Assembly: GCF_002257645.1 (NCBI RefSeq) | Contig: NZ_NQMO01000010.1 | Span: 186,001 to 250,000, forward strand | Direction of reading: 5' to 3' | Source of the DNA: Paenibacillus sp. XY044 | GTDB lineage: Bacteria; Bacillota; Bacilli; Paenibacillales; Paenibacillaceae | DNA: 64,000 nt | In this document: one piece after another, positions 52,565 to 60,893 of the stretch | How positions within the stretch are numbered: position 1 is the stretch's first letter | Layout of the letters: every line of letters begins with the position of its first letter | Translations under genes and position numbers: made by a program | The notes under the pieces: model-generated | What the model was told of the DNA's origin: nothing | The model's database searches: none | The model's input: only the letters and a program-made list of their open reading frames with translations

Positions 52565-53734
52565 ATGATTGTATTGGATCATGTAAACAAAGTGTACGAT
52601 GACGGGTTTCAAGCCCTCAAGGACATCAACCTGGAGTTTAAAAAAGGTGAAATCACAGTCTTGATCGGCCCCAGCGGATGCGGCAAATCGACGACCATGA
52701 AGCTGATCAATGCCCTGAACACCCCTTCCTCCGGAAAAGTCCTCATCGACGGAAAAGACATATCCGGACTCAACCCGGTGGAACTGCGCCGGAACATCGG
52801 TTATGTCATTCAAAGCGTAGGTTTGTTCCCCCATATGAATATCGGCAAAAACGTGGCAGTCGTCCCTCACTTGAAAAAATGGGATAAAGAGAAAACCGAC
52901 CGGAAAGTGAATGAACTCCTCGACATGGTGGGGCTCGACCATACCATTTACCGGAACCGTTATCCTTCCGAGCTCAGCGGCGGGCAGCAGCAGCGGGTCG
53001 GGGTCATCCGGGCGCTGGCGGCGGATCAGGATATTATCCTGATGGACGAGCCGTTTTCGGCGCTGGACCCGATCAGCAGGGAGCAGCTGCAGGATGAGCT
53101 CATCCGGCTGCAGCAGGAGCTGAACAAAACGATCATTTTCGTAACGCATGATATGGACGAAGCGATCAAAATCGCGGACACGATCGTGTTGATGAAGGAC
53201 GGGCAAATTGTGCAAACCGGGAAGCCCGAGGCTATCCTGCGCCATCCGGCGAATGATTTCGTCCGTAACTTTATCGGCCAGAAACGGCTGCAGAGCGAGA
53301 ATGAACTCTCCTATGAAATTCCTCTCGTCGACGACGTCATGATTACGAATCCCGTGACGGCTTTCCCGAACCGCGGTTTGGCTGAAGCGATCAAAATGAT
53401 GGAGTCCAAGCGCGTAGACTCCCTGTTTATCGTGGACCGGAACAAGCAGCTGCAGGGCGCGGTCTCCATCTACCGGGTGCTCGATATGTACGGGGAAGAA
53501 GGCAAAACGGTTGCCGACGTTATGGTCCCAGTCCGCTTTTCGGTAGCTTCAGGGAGCACGCTGCCTCAGGCGATCGAGCTCATGGATAGCCATCAGCTGA
53601 GCAATGTGCCCGTGGTCGACGACAATAACCGGTTCTTGGGGCTGGTGACCCGGGGCAGCGTCGTCAAGCATCTGGCCGAAGTTTATCCGAACCTGGCCCC
53701 TCCGCAGCCTGTCGGAGAGGGGGAGCCGGTGTGA
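52565..53734 (+). CDS. opuCA: Glycine betaine/choline-type ABC transporter ATPase OpuCA
   Basis: 389 residues. ABC domain with Walker A GPSGCGKST (about residues 36-44), signature LSGGQQQR and Walker B IILMDE. Two C-terminal CBS domains (about 255-370, VDDVMITNPVTAFPN and TVADVMVPVRFSVASG), typical of osmotically regulated OpuCA/ProV-type ATPases. AAAGGAG precedes ATG. Gene order ATPase-permease-binding protein-permease is exactly that of opuC. Confidence 0.95.
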   Translation: MIVLDHVNKVYDDGFQALKDINLEFKKGEITVLIGPSGCGKSTTMKLINALNTPSSGKVLIDGKDISGLNPVELRRNIGYVIQSVGLFPHMNIGKNVAVVPHLKKWDKEKTDRKVNELLDMVGLDHTIYRNRYPSELSGGQQQRVGVIRALAADQDIILMDEPFSALDPISREQLQDELIRLQQELNKTIIFVTHDMDEAIKIADTIVLMKDGQIVQTGKPEAILRHPANDFVRNFIGQKRLQSENELSYEIPLVDDVMITNPVTAFPNRGLAEAIKMMESKRVDSLFIVDRNKQLQGAVSIYRVLDMYGEEGKTVADVMVPVRFSVASGSTLPQAIELMDSHQLSNVPVVDDNNRFLGLVTRGSVVKHLAEVYPNLAPPQPVGEGEPV

Positions 53735-54390
53735 ACGAATTTTGGAGTTTTATCACCGAAAGGTACCCGGACATCCTACTGGCACTCCGGCAGCATCTGA
53801 CCATCTCTTTTTCCGCGGTCATTCTGGGGACGATTGTGGCGGTCCCGATCGGAATCTTGTTGGTATACAACCGGGTCGGATGGATCAACAGTGTAGTGTT
53901 TTTTATCGCCAACCTGTTTCAGACGGTCCCGAGCTTGGCGCTGCTGGCCATTCTGATCCCGCTGCTCGGCATCGGCGTGAAGCCGGCCATTTTGGCGCTG
54001 CTGCTGTACTCCCTCATGCCGATTCTGCGGAACACTTACGACGGATTTCAATCGGTGGATAAAGGCGTGCTGAATTCCGCGAAAGGAATGGGATACAGTG
54101 CGGCCCAGGCGATTCTGAAAATCCAGCTTCCCTTATCGCTTCCTTATATCATGTCTGGCATACGGATTACGACGGTATACATCATCAGCTGGGCGACGCT
54201 CGCTTCGCTGATCGGGGCCGGTGGACTCGGACAGCTGATCGTTTCGGGTCTTGGCGTCAACAAGCCGGAAATGATCTTTATCGGCGGCATCGGTGCGGTT
54301 GTGCTGGCTCTGGTGGCCGACGGCCTGCTGGGCCTGCTGGAAGGCTGGCTGACGCGGCGCTACCGTCAAACCCGGAGTGCTGCCGTATGA
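53731..54390 (+). CDS. opuCB: Compatible-solute ABC permease OpuCB
   Basis: 219 residues with about five to six membrane helices; NLFQTVPSLALLAILIPLLGIG and RNTYDGFQSVDKGVLNSAKGMG are conserved in OpuCB/OpuCD. GTG 53731 overlaps the opuCA stop (GTGTGA region) behind GGGGGAG. Forms the channel with OpuCD. Confidence 0.95.
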   Translation: MNEFWSFITERYPDILLALRQHLTISFSAVILGTIVAVPIGILLVYNRVGWINSVVFFIANLFQTVPSLALLAILIPLLGIGVKPAILALLLYSLMPILRNTYDGFQSVDKGVLNSAKGMGYSAAQAILKIQLPLSLPYIMSGIRITTVYIISWATLASLIGAGGLGQLIVSGLGVNKPEMIFIGGIGAVVLALVADGLLGLLEGWLTRRYRQTRSAAV

Positions 54391-54431
54391 CAAGGCTGAC
54401 GAAGCCCTTTAGACTGATCCGAGGAGGCGTG

Positions 54432-55334
54432 ATGAAACTGAAAACGTTCAAATTGTCGTTATTTTTATGCTGTGCCATCCTTCTGACAGGCATCACCTCG
54501 GCCTGCGGGATCCAGCAGGATGTGGTCATCGGAACCCAAACCTATACCGAAACGAAAATTTTGGCCGAAATGTACAAGGCCTTGATCGAAGATAAAACCA
54601 ACGTCAGCGTCGACATTATTCCGGACCTGGCCTCAAGCTCGATCGTCATCAATTCGATGAAAAGAAACGACATCCAAATGTCCACGCTATATACGGGCGA
54701 AATTTTCAACAACCATTTTCCGATCAGCGAAACCAAGGACCGGGCGAAGGTACTCGAAGAAGCCAAGACCGGCTTTGACAAGTATTTTCATTTCAGCTGG
54801 TTGGACCCGTTAGGTTTTGAAAATACGTATGCTTTTACGGTCCGTAAGGATCTCGCCAATTCGAAGGGCTACCAAACGATTTCGGATGTCAAAAAAGATA
54901 TGGCGTCCATGAAGCTCGGCGTGGACACGACGTGGCTGGAACGGCAAGCGGACGGCTACCCGGCCTTTTCCAAGGCGTACGGCATTAAGTTCGGGCAGGT
55001 ATTCCCCATGGAGATCAGCCTCGTGTACAGTGCGGTAGCGAACCGTCAGGTCGATATCGTGCTGGCCTATTCCACGGATTCACGCTTGAAAGCCTACCAG
55101 CTGCAGACGCTGAAGGACGACAAGCAGTTCTTCCCTCCGTACGATGCGAGTCCGGTCATCCGGACGGACATTCTCCAAAAGCATCCTGAAATCAAAGACG
55201 CCATTGCTCCGTTGATCGGGCATATCGATGCCGACACGATGATTTCGCTGAACTATCAGGTGGATATCGAGAAGAAAAGCGAGCGGGAAGTCGCGATTGC
55301 CTATTTGAAGGAGAAAGGTTTGATCAAGAGCTAG
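54432..55334 (+). CDS. opuCC: Compatible-solute-binding lipoprotein OpuCC
   Basis: 300 residues. Lipoprotein signal with lipobox ITSAC, lipidated Cys25. Mature part VVIGTQTYTETKILAEMYKALIE is typical of OpuAC/OpuCC binders of quaternary amines. ATG 54432 behind GAGGAGG; an in-frame ATG at 54387 overlaps opuCB without a site. Delivers glycine betaine, choline, carnitine or a similar compound; specificity not resolved. Confidence 0.95.
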   Translation: MKLKTFKLSLFLCCAILLTGITSACGIQQDVVIGTQTYTETKILAEMYKALIEDKTNVSVDIIPDLASSSIVINSMKRNDIQMSTLYTGEIFNNHFPISETKDRAKVLEEAKTGFDKYFHFSWLDPLGFENTYAFTVRKDLANSKGYQTISDVKKDMASMKLGVDTTWLERQADGYPAFSKAYGIKFGQVFPMEISLVYSAVANRQVDIVLAYSTDSRLKAYQLQTLKDDKQFFPPYDASPVIRTDILQKHPEIKDAIAPLIGHIDADTMISLNYQVDIEKKSEREVAIAYLKEKGLIKS

Positions 55335-55346
55335 AGGAGGTTTAGC

Positions 55347-56045
55347 ATGGACGAGAAAAAGCTAACGTTTATGGATTTCGTATCTTATGTCTCGCGAAAC
55401 AGCGGGTTATTATGGGAGTATTTCATCCAGCATATTTTGATGGTGGTGATCGGGCTGGGGCTTGCGATCGTCATCGGGGTACCGCTTGGTATTTTGTGTT
55501 CCAGAAGCCGCTGGGCGGCGAAGGTCATTCTGTTCATCACGAACATTTTGCAGGTCATCCCCAGCCTGGCGATGCTGGTCATCCTGATGCTGTGGCTCGG
55601 CCTGGGCATGAAAACAGTAATGGTCGGTTTGTTCCTGTATTCGCTCAACCCGATTGTCCGCAATACGTACGTCGGGCTCAAGCAGGTGGATCCGAGCTAC
55701 ATGGAATCCGGCAGGGGCATCGGCATGAGTCCGTTTCAGCTGCTCTATAAAGTCCGGTTCCCTCTGGCGCTGACCTACCTGATGTCAGGGATCCGCATCG
55801 CCGCCGTCATTGCCATCGGTGTCGTGACGATTGCGCCTCTGGTCGGAGGCAGCGGACTGGGGCGGGAGATTTACGCGGGCCTGAACAGCAACAACTCGCT
55901 GCGGATTTTTGCCGGAGCCATCCCCGCGGCCCTGCTGGCGATCGTGGCCGACATCGTGCTGGGCGCCCTGCAGAAGAAGCTGGACCTGAGCAAAAGGAAG
56001 TCATCGAGCGCCGCCCCGGTGCCGCCTAAGATCCAGAAGGTGTGA
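55347..56045 (+). CDS. opuCD: Compatible-solute ABC permease OpuCD
   Basis: 232 residues, five to six membrane helices; NILQVIPSLAMLVILMLWLGLG and RNTYVGLKQVDPSYMESGRGIG mirror OpuCB, and RKSSSAAPVPPKIQKV is a soluble tail. AGAGGAGG precedes ATG 55347. Last gene of the opuC operon; terminator 60 bp later. Confidence 0.95.
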   Translation: MDEKKLTFMDFVSYVSRNSGLLWEYFIQHILMVVIGLGLAIVIGVPLGILCSRSRWAAKVILFITNILQVIPSLAMLVILMLWLGLGMKTVMVGLFLYSLNPIVRNTYVGLKQVDPSYMESGRGIGMSPFQLLYKVRFPLALTYLMSGIRIAAVIAIGVVTIAPLVGGSGLGREIYAGLNSNNSLRIFAGAIPAALLAIVADIVLGALQKKLDLSKRKSSSAAPVPPKIQKV

Positions 56046-56102
56046 CGAACCCGTAGAATGCTGAGGACAGGAGTAAGTCCAGTTTTAACTTGGTCGCAAA
56101 AC

Positions 56103-56139
56103 AAAGCAGCCTTGGGATGATTCCCGGGGCTGCTTTTTT
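56103..56139 (+). terminator. Terminator of opuC
   Basis: AAAGCAGCC and GGGCTGCTTT arms with inner GGG/CCC, then six T. Confidence 0.88.
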
Positions 56140-56409
56140 GTAGTTATAACTCTGTGGGTAGGTGATGGAGCCGTCCCTACGGCTTAGCAGGGGGGGATAT
56201 TATTGCAGCAAATTACCGATATCCTGCGCACGAAGATCTTTTCACCGATATTCGTACTGCCCAAGCGTTTCCTGCTTCCCGGGCCGACCTATTGCGCCAT
56301 GACTGCTCCTGTATATGGGCATGTACTCTACATCCAAGGCTTGTTCTAAAAACGGGACTTTCCCTCATAAACTGGTATAAAACAAGCCTCGAAAAGGGGA
56401 TGAGCACAA
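56140..56409. other. Intergenic region before spoIVFA
   Basis: No gene. Contains an 8-bp perfect inverted repeat GGCTTGTT/AACAAGCC (56338-56345, 56381-56388) flanking a CATAAACT box (56366-56373) that resembles a σE -10, without a matching -35. Confidence 0.4.
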
Positions 56410-57279
56410 GTGGACATGAAATCTTCCATCAAACAGCGGAGAGAAGAACGGATCCGCGATCTGCTGACCAAAGACGATTTGTCAAAAACGATGCCGATCC
56501 AGCCGCAGTCGCAGTCGGAGTCAATGCCCATGCGGGACGAGACCGGGCTGTGGAACCGGGGCAGACTGGCCGAAAGCTACGTACCCGAGCCCGATCCGGA
56601 AAAGCAGTGGAAAAAGGAACGATATCAGGCCGGCGGCCCCTTTCATAGAAAGCACCATTTTGTTTCCGGTTTCATGTGGCGCCTGTTTTTCAGCGCGATT
56701 GTGTTTGCGGGGGTGTGGAGCGTGTTCCATTTTCCGATCAACCAGCCATGGAGCGGGAAAGTACAAAGCTTTGTCGTTCAATCGCTGAACCGGGAAATGG
56801 ACTTTCAGGCTGCGGAAGCATGGTATGAAACGTATTTCGGGAAGGCGCCTTCTTTTATCCCTATCTTCAAACAGGATCCGGTGTCCCCGCTGAAAGTCGA
56901 TGCGTCCAAATCGATGGTACCCCCGATCGAAGGTAAAATCGTTCAGGCTTTCGCCGTTAATCTGAAAGGTGTGGAAATTGCTCCGGATCAGGTTTCAAGC
57001 ACGGCGCTTCAGGTGAAAAGTGTAGAAACAGGCCGCGTCATGGAAGTGACCGATTCGCCGGAAACCGGAGTCTCGGTGACCATCCAGCACTCCGGCGGCC
57101 TGGTTGCGACATACAGCCATTTGCAGGAAACGCAATTACAGAAGAATGATTGGGTCGAGGCCGGGGATCCGGTCGGGTCGCTCGGTTCTGGAAATGATGG
57201 TGAAACGCCGACCCTTTTCTTTGCGGTCAAAGAAGGGGGCCATTATGTGGATCCGGCCGATGTGATCCCGATTGATTAA
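56410..57279 (+). CDS. spoIVFA: Stage IV sporulation protein FA
   Basis: 289 residues. Charged N-terminus, one membrane helix (about 88-108, FMWRLFFSAIVFAGVW), then an extracytoplasmic M23-like domain (about 170-285). The peptidase motifs are degenerate: the HxH of LytM enzymes is replaced by TLFFAV and the first zinc ligand is missing, fitting a regulator. It holds SpoIVFB inactive in the outer forespore membrane. GTG 56410 is best spaced from AAAAGGGG; ATG 56416 is the alternative. Overlaps spoIVFB by 8 bp. Confidence 0.92.
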   Translation: MDMKSSIKQRREERIRDLLTKDDLSKTMPIQPQSQSESMPMRDETGLWNRGRLAESYVPEPDPEKQWKKERYQAGGPFHRKHHFVSGFMWRLFFSAIVFAGVWSVFHFPINQPWSGKVQSFVVQSLNREMDFQAAEAWYETYFGKAPSFIPIFKQDPVSPLKVDASKSMVPPIEGKIVQAFAVNLKGVEIAPDQVSSTALQVKSVETGRVMEVTDSPETGVSVTIQHSGGLVATYSHLQETQLQKNDWVEAGDPVGSLGSGNDGETPTLFFAVKEGGHYVDPADVIPID

Positions 57280-58135
57280 CGTTCGCGGAATGACCTTGTC
57301 GCTGCACCCGTTTTTCGTGATCCTGATGCTGTTTTCGGTCATTACCGGGCATTTTCTCGAACTTATTACCCTGTTTGCGATCGTATTCATTCATGAGCTG
57401 GGACATGCCGGGGCCGCGCTGATGTACGGCGTCCGCATCCGCTCCATTCAGTTTCTCCCGTTCGGCGGGGTGGTGGAAATCGAAGATCAGGGCAAGCTGA
57501 CCGCGTGGAAGGAAATCGTCATCGCGGCCGCGGGACCTTTGCAGAACGGAATCATGATCCTATTCGCGCTGCTCCTCCGTCTGGCAGGCTGGGGAGATGG
57601 CGCCTTTCTGTCTTATGTAATTTATGGCAATGCGATGATTGCATTGTTTAATCTGCTGCCGATTTTACCCCTTGACGGAGGGAAAATATTACAGTCCGCA
57701 GCCAGCTTGTTTTTCCCTTATCACCGTACGCTGCTCTGGTCCTCAAGGATCAGTGTTGGGGCGAGTGCGATCGTCATTTTATACGCGCTGGTACCGCTTT
57801 TTCAAGGGAAGGGCAGCGTTCAGCTGAACCTGCTGTTGATCGGTATTTTTCTTCTGTACTCGAACTGGGTCGATTACCGGAACCTGCCCTACCGATTTAC
57901 AAGATTTCTCATGCACCGGGAATCGATGTACGGCCGCTCCAGAGCGGATGGGGGACTCGCGCAGCCCATCGTTGCCGATCCGGCGAAACATTTGGACAGC
58001 ATCCTGCGTCTATTAAAAAGAGAGAAATACCATCTTATTTATGTGATGAACGAGCGGGGCAATATCATTGCCGTGCTTCCCGAGCAGCGCATTATTTCTG
58101 CTTATTTTGCGACAGATCGTACTTCGTGGATATAA
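57272..58135 (+). CDS. spoIVFB: Stage IV sporulation intramembrane metalloprotease FB
   Basis: 287 residues, site-2 protease family. Zinc motif HELGH with His41, Glu42 and His45, third ligand Asp135 in NLLPILPLDGGK. Several membrane helices, then a cytoplasmic CBS-like domain (about 225-287). Cleaves pro-σK in the mother cell. The likely start is TTG 57272 overlapping spoIVFA; ribosome binding site poor, so coupled translation is likely. ATG 57290 would trim the first membrane segment. Confidence 0.94.
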   Translation: MINVRGMTLSLHPFFVILMLFSVITGHFLELITLFAIVFIHELGHAGAALMYGVRIRSIQFLPFGGVVEIEDQGKLTAWKEIVIAAAGPLQNGIMILFALLLRLAGWGDGAFLSYVIYGNAMIALFNLLPILPLDGGKILQSAASLFFPYHRTLLWSSRISVGASAIVILYALVPLFQGKGSVQLNLLLIGIFLLYSNWVDYRNLPYRFTRFLMHRESMYGRSRADGGLAQPIVADPAKHLDSILRLLKREKYHLIYVMNERGNIIAVLPEQRIISAYFATDRTSWI

Positions 58136-58220
58136 ATACGCAAGGAACAACGAACGTGAAAAAGGTGTGAATGCGGGCTGCTCCTAACTTAGGGATGGAG
58201 CTAATTTAAAGGAGATTTCA

Positions 58221-58229
58221 TGGTACAAT
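58221..58229 (+). promoter_or_regulatory. Extended -10 promoter of rng
   Basis: TG-G-TACAAT, with no good -35. Directly before it, AAAGGAG plus ATG GTA CAA TGA forms a three-codon frame, probably chance. Confidence 0.5.
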
Positions 58230-58262
58230 GAAAAGGATATGTCTTCTGGCAGGGGTGAAGCC

Positions 58263-59507
58263 ATGAAACAAATGATCGTTCACGTCGAACCGAAGCTGAC
58301 TCAGATGGCGCTCTTGGAGGAAGGCAAGCTGGTGGAATTCGCTGCCGAGCGGAGCCAGGGGCACAGTCTGGTCGGGAGCTTTTACAAAGGGCGTGTCGTC
58401 AACGTATTGCCCGGCATGCAGGCCGCGTTTGTAGATATCGGCCAGAAAAAAAACGCCTTTTTATACGTGGATGACGTGCTGCATCCACATCTGGAGAAGC
58501 AGCCGAAGGACAAGCCGAATATCGAATCGCTGCTGCGCGTCGGGCAGGAAATCGTCGTTCAGGTGATGAAGGAGCCGCTTGGCGGCAAAGGGCCGAGGGT
58601 GACGACGCATTATTCGCTTCCGGGCAGATGGATCGTATATATGCCGCATGCGGATTACGTGGCCGTCTCCAAGAAGGTCTACCGTGAGCATGACCGGAAC
58701 CGGCTTAAAGTGCTGGGCGATTCCATCCGGAGGAACGGAGAGGGTGTCATCATGCGGACCGTCTCCGAGGATGAGCATCCGGATGCCATCGAAGGGGATT
58801 TGAGCGCGCTGCGGGAACAGTGGCGAAGCATTCAGGAGAAGGCCGATGCCTGCACGGCACCGTCCCTGCTGCACCGGGATCTCAGCATCGTGCAGCGGTT
58901 TATCCGCGACGTGTTCGATCCGGGGCAGGACGAGCTCTGGATTGACGGCAGGCCGGAGGCGAGAGAGGCCGAGCTGTTTCTGGAGGAGATTGCCCACGGC
59001 GGACACCGGCCCGTTCAAATGCACCAGGGCAAAGAGCATATCTTTAAGGCCCATGGCGTTCAAGAGCAGCTGGAGCGGGATTTTGCGCGCAGGGTGACGC
59101 TGGAAAGCGGAGGCACGATCGTGCTGGACCAGACCGAGGCGCTGACGGTCGTCGATGTCAATACGGCTAAATATACCGGCGGCGGTAATTTGGAAGAGAC
59201 GGTCACGAAGACCAACCTGCAGGCGGCCGAAGAAATCGCCCGACTGATCCGTCTTCGCGACATCGGCGGCATCATTATCGTCGATTTTATCGATATGGAA
59301 GAGGAGAAAAACCGGCAGGAGGTCGTCAACCGGCTGGAGGCGGGCATGAGCCGGGACCGAACCAAAAGCCATGTCGTCGGGTGGAGCAAGCTCGGGCTGC
59401 TGGAGCTTACCCGCAAGAAAGTCAGGGAGGACACGGTAGTCATGTTTTCCAAACCATGCGAAGCATGCGGCGGGACGGGAAAAATAAACCTTCTGAGCGC
59501 GCATTGA
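58263..59507 (+). CDS. rng: Ribonuclease G/E
   Basis: 414 residues. Begins with an S1-type RNA-binding domain (VGSFYKGRVVNVLPGMQAAFVDIG, about 30-110). The RNase H-like catalytic part has LTVVDVNTAKYTGGG and IIIVDFIDM, whose Asp residues bind magnesium. A C-terminal CEACGGTG resembles the zinc link of RNase E/G. It lacks the long RNase E scaffold tail. ATG 58263 behind GGGGTG. Its stop codon lies inside the L21 promoter. Confidence 0.95.
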   Translation: MKQMIVHVEPKLTQMALLEEGKLVEFAAERSQGHSLVGSFYKGRVVNVLPGMQAAFVDIGQKKNAFLYVDDVLHPHLEKQPKDKPNIESLLRVGQEIVVQVMKEPLGGKGPRVTTHYSLPGRWIVYMPHADYVAVSKKVYREHDRNRLKVLGDSIRRNGEGVIMRTVSEDEHPDAIEGDLSALREQWRSIQEKADACTAPSLLHRDLSIVQRFIRDVFDPGQDELWIDGRPEAREAELFLEEIAHGGHRPVQMHQGKEHIFKAHGVQEQLERDFARRVTLESGGTIVLDQTEALTVVDVNTAKYTGGGNLEETVTKTNLQAAEEIARLIRLRDIGGIIIVDFIDMEEEKNRQEVVNRLEAGMSRDRTKSHVVGWSKLGLLELTRKKVREDTVVMFSKPCEACGGTGKINLLSAH

Positions 59508-59533
59508 CGTATGATGCACGGATATGTTAATAT
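59504..59533 (+). promoter_or_regulatory. σA promoter of rplU-prp-rpmA
   Basis: TTGACG (59504-59509), 18-bp spacer, TAATAT (59528-59533) with extended TG at 59525-59526. The -35 contains the rng stop codon. Confidence 0.75.
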
Positions 59534-59539
59534 CTATGA

Positions 59540-59658
59540 GTATGTGTCCAGTATTTATTGCTTGTCACATGCTGTAACCGCTCCGGTCGGGTTTACAAGT
59601 GCCGCTGTTTAAGACGGCAGGCCACCTGGATTAGGCGAGTCTGAGACATGAGGAGGTG
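59540..59658 (+). ncRNA. Ribosomal protein L21 leader RNA
   Basis: Conserved Firmicutes L21 leader before rplU: a stem-loop with GCCGC/GACGGC arms, then CCACCTGGATTAGGCGAGTC and a run into the GAGGAGGTG ribosome binding site. Thought to bind L21 for autoregulation. Confidence 0.85.
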
Positions 59659-59665
59659 CAAGCAA

Positions 59666-59977
59666 ATGTACGCAATTATCGAGACAGGCGGTAAACAATA
59701 CAAAGTTCAAGAGGGCGACGTATTGTTCATCGAGAAGCTGAATGCAGCCGATGGTGAAAGTGTTACTTTCGACCGTGTATTGGCCGTATCCGGTGACAAC
59801 GGTCTGGTGGCAGGAACACCAGTCGTATCCGGCGCATCCGTAACCGCTAAAGTTGAGAAGCATGGTAAGGGCCAGAAGGTTGTTGTATACAAATACAAAC
59901 CTAAGAAGAACTACCACAAGAAGCAAGGTCATCGTCAGCCATACACAAAAGTTACGATCGAGAAGATCCAAGCGTAA
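59666..59977 (+). CDS. rplU: 50S ribosomal protein L21
   Basis: 103 residues. MYAIIETGGKQYKVQEGD start and YKPKKNYHKKQGHRQPYTKV C-terminal signature. GAGGAGGTG lies 7 nt before ATG 59666. Operon rplU-prp-rpmA under the L21 leader. Confidence 0.98.
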   Translation: MYAIIETGGKQYKVQEGDVLFIEKLNAADGESVTFDRVLAVSGDNGLVAGTPVVSGASVTAKVEKHGKGQKVVVYKYKPKKNYHKKQGHRQPYTKVTIEKIQA

Positions 59978-59990
59978 GAAGGTGCGCTAA

Positions 59991-60323
59991 TTGATTAACG
60001 TACGAATATTACGCCGGGAAGACGGCAAGATTCGTGGCTTTGAAGTGAAGGGGCATGCGAATTACGCGAAGGCCGGAGAAGACATCGTATGCGCCGGGGT
60101 ATCAGCGGTCACGGTGGGAACGGTCAATTCGGTAGAAGCATTAACCGGAACGGTCATGGACAGCAGAATGAACAACGGTTTTCTGAGCGCCGACGTTCCT
60201 TCGATGGAGGAATCAGGCGTACACGAACAGGTTCAGTTGCTGCTGGAATCGATGGTGGTTATGCTGAATTCTATAGCAGAATCATACGGAAAGTATATTC
60301 AAATACAAGAAGTACATTACTAA
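59991..60323 (+). CDS. prp: Ribosomal-processing cysteine protease Prp
   Basis: 110 residues, YsxB family. Catalytic dyad His22 (KGHANYA) and Cys34 (DIVCAGVSAV) at the positions known for Prp. It removes the N-terminal extension of L27, whose gene is next. TTG 59991 follows AAGGTG at 6 nt. Confidence 0.96.
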   Translation: MINVRILRREDGKIRGFEVKGHANYAKAGEDIVCAGVSAVTVGTVNSVEALTGTVMDSRMNNGFLSADVPSMEESGVHEQVQLLLESMVVMLNSIAESYGKYIQIQEVHY

Positions 60324-60340
60324 CAGAAGGAGGAGACAAC

Positions 60341-60652
60341 ATGTTAAAGCTGAATCTTCAATTGTTCGCTTCGAAAAAAGGTGTTGGTTCCACAAAGAAC
60401 GGACGCGACAGCCAAGCGAAACGTCTCGGCGTTAAGCGTGCTGACGGCCAAACCGTTACTGGCGGAAGCATCTTGGTTCGCCAACGCGGAACGAAAATTC
60501 ATCCTGGTACGAACGTGGGCATCGGCAAAGACGACACTCTTTTTGCTAAAGTGGACGGCGTTGTGAAATTCGAACGTTGGGGCCGCGATCGCAAGAAAGT
60601 GAGCGTTTATCCTGTGGATGTCGCTCCTGTAGCGGCAGCAGTAGAAGCTTAA
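60341..60652 (+). CDS. rpmA: 50S ribosomal protein L27 with cleavable N-terminus
   Basis: 103 residues. The first residues, MLKLNLQLFASKKG, contain the Prp recognition site; cleavage after Phe9 gives the mature ASKKG start. HKKGVGSTKNGRDSQ-like core is present as KKGVGSTKNGRDSQAKRLG. AAGGAGGAG precedes ATG 60341. A C-terminal Ala-rich tail is slightly longer than usual. Confidence 0.98.
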   Translation: MLKLNLQLFASKKGVGSTKNGRDSQAKRLGVKRADGQTVTGGSILVRQRGTKIHPGTNVGIGKDDTLFAKVDGVVKFERWGRDRKKVSVYPVDVAPVAAAVEA

Positions 60653-60676
60653 TTGTCTGCGAACGCAGAATGAACA

Positions 60677-60713
60677 AGAAGCCTCCGGCAATGCTTGCCG
60701 GGGGCTCTTTTTG
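60677..60713 (+). terminator. Terminator of rplU-prp-rpmA
   Basis: AGCCTCCGGCAA and TTGCCGGGGGCT arms followed by five T. Confidence 0.88.
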
Positions 60714-60744
60714 AATTAAAGCATATTCTTGGGCGCGCCCCTGC

Positions 60745-60801
60745 AAAGTACTTGAATATGTATCGGAGCAAAAGCCCCACTTCGTGGGGTTATTTTGTAG
60801 G
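60745..60801 (+). repeat. Dispersed 57-bp hairpin repeat, copy C
   Basis: Full-length match to 20112-20168. Hairpin CCCCAC-TTC-GTGGGG at 60775-60789, then TTATTTTG. Lies between the rpmA terminator and the spo0B promoter. Confidence 0.7.
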
Positions 60802-60815
60802 CCATGTATTAATGA

Positions 60816-60844
60816 TGAACATAACTGGACAAATATGGTATACT
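60816..60844 (+). promoter_or_regulatory. Promoter of spo0B-obg
   Basis: TATACT (60839-60844) with extended TG at 60836-60837; -35 TGAACA (60816-60821) at 17-bp spacing. Confidence 0.55.
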
Positions 60845-60893
60845 GGGCAATGATGTTAACAATCTCATGTGTGGGATGGGGACGGGGAGTGCT

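Noticed and set aside
58208..58232. Three-codon leader peptide (ATG GTA CAA TGA) before rng
   Set aside because: It overlaps the extended -10 promoter, so it would lie at or upstream of the transcript start.
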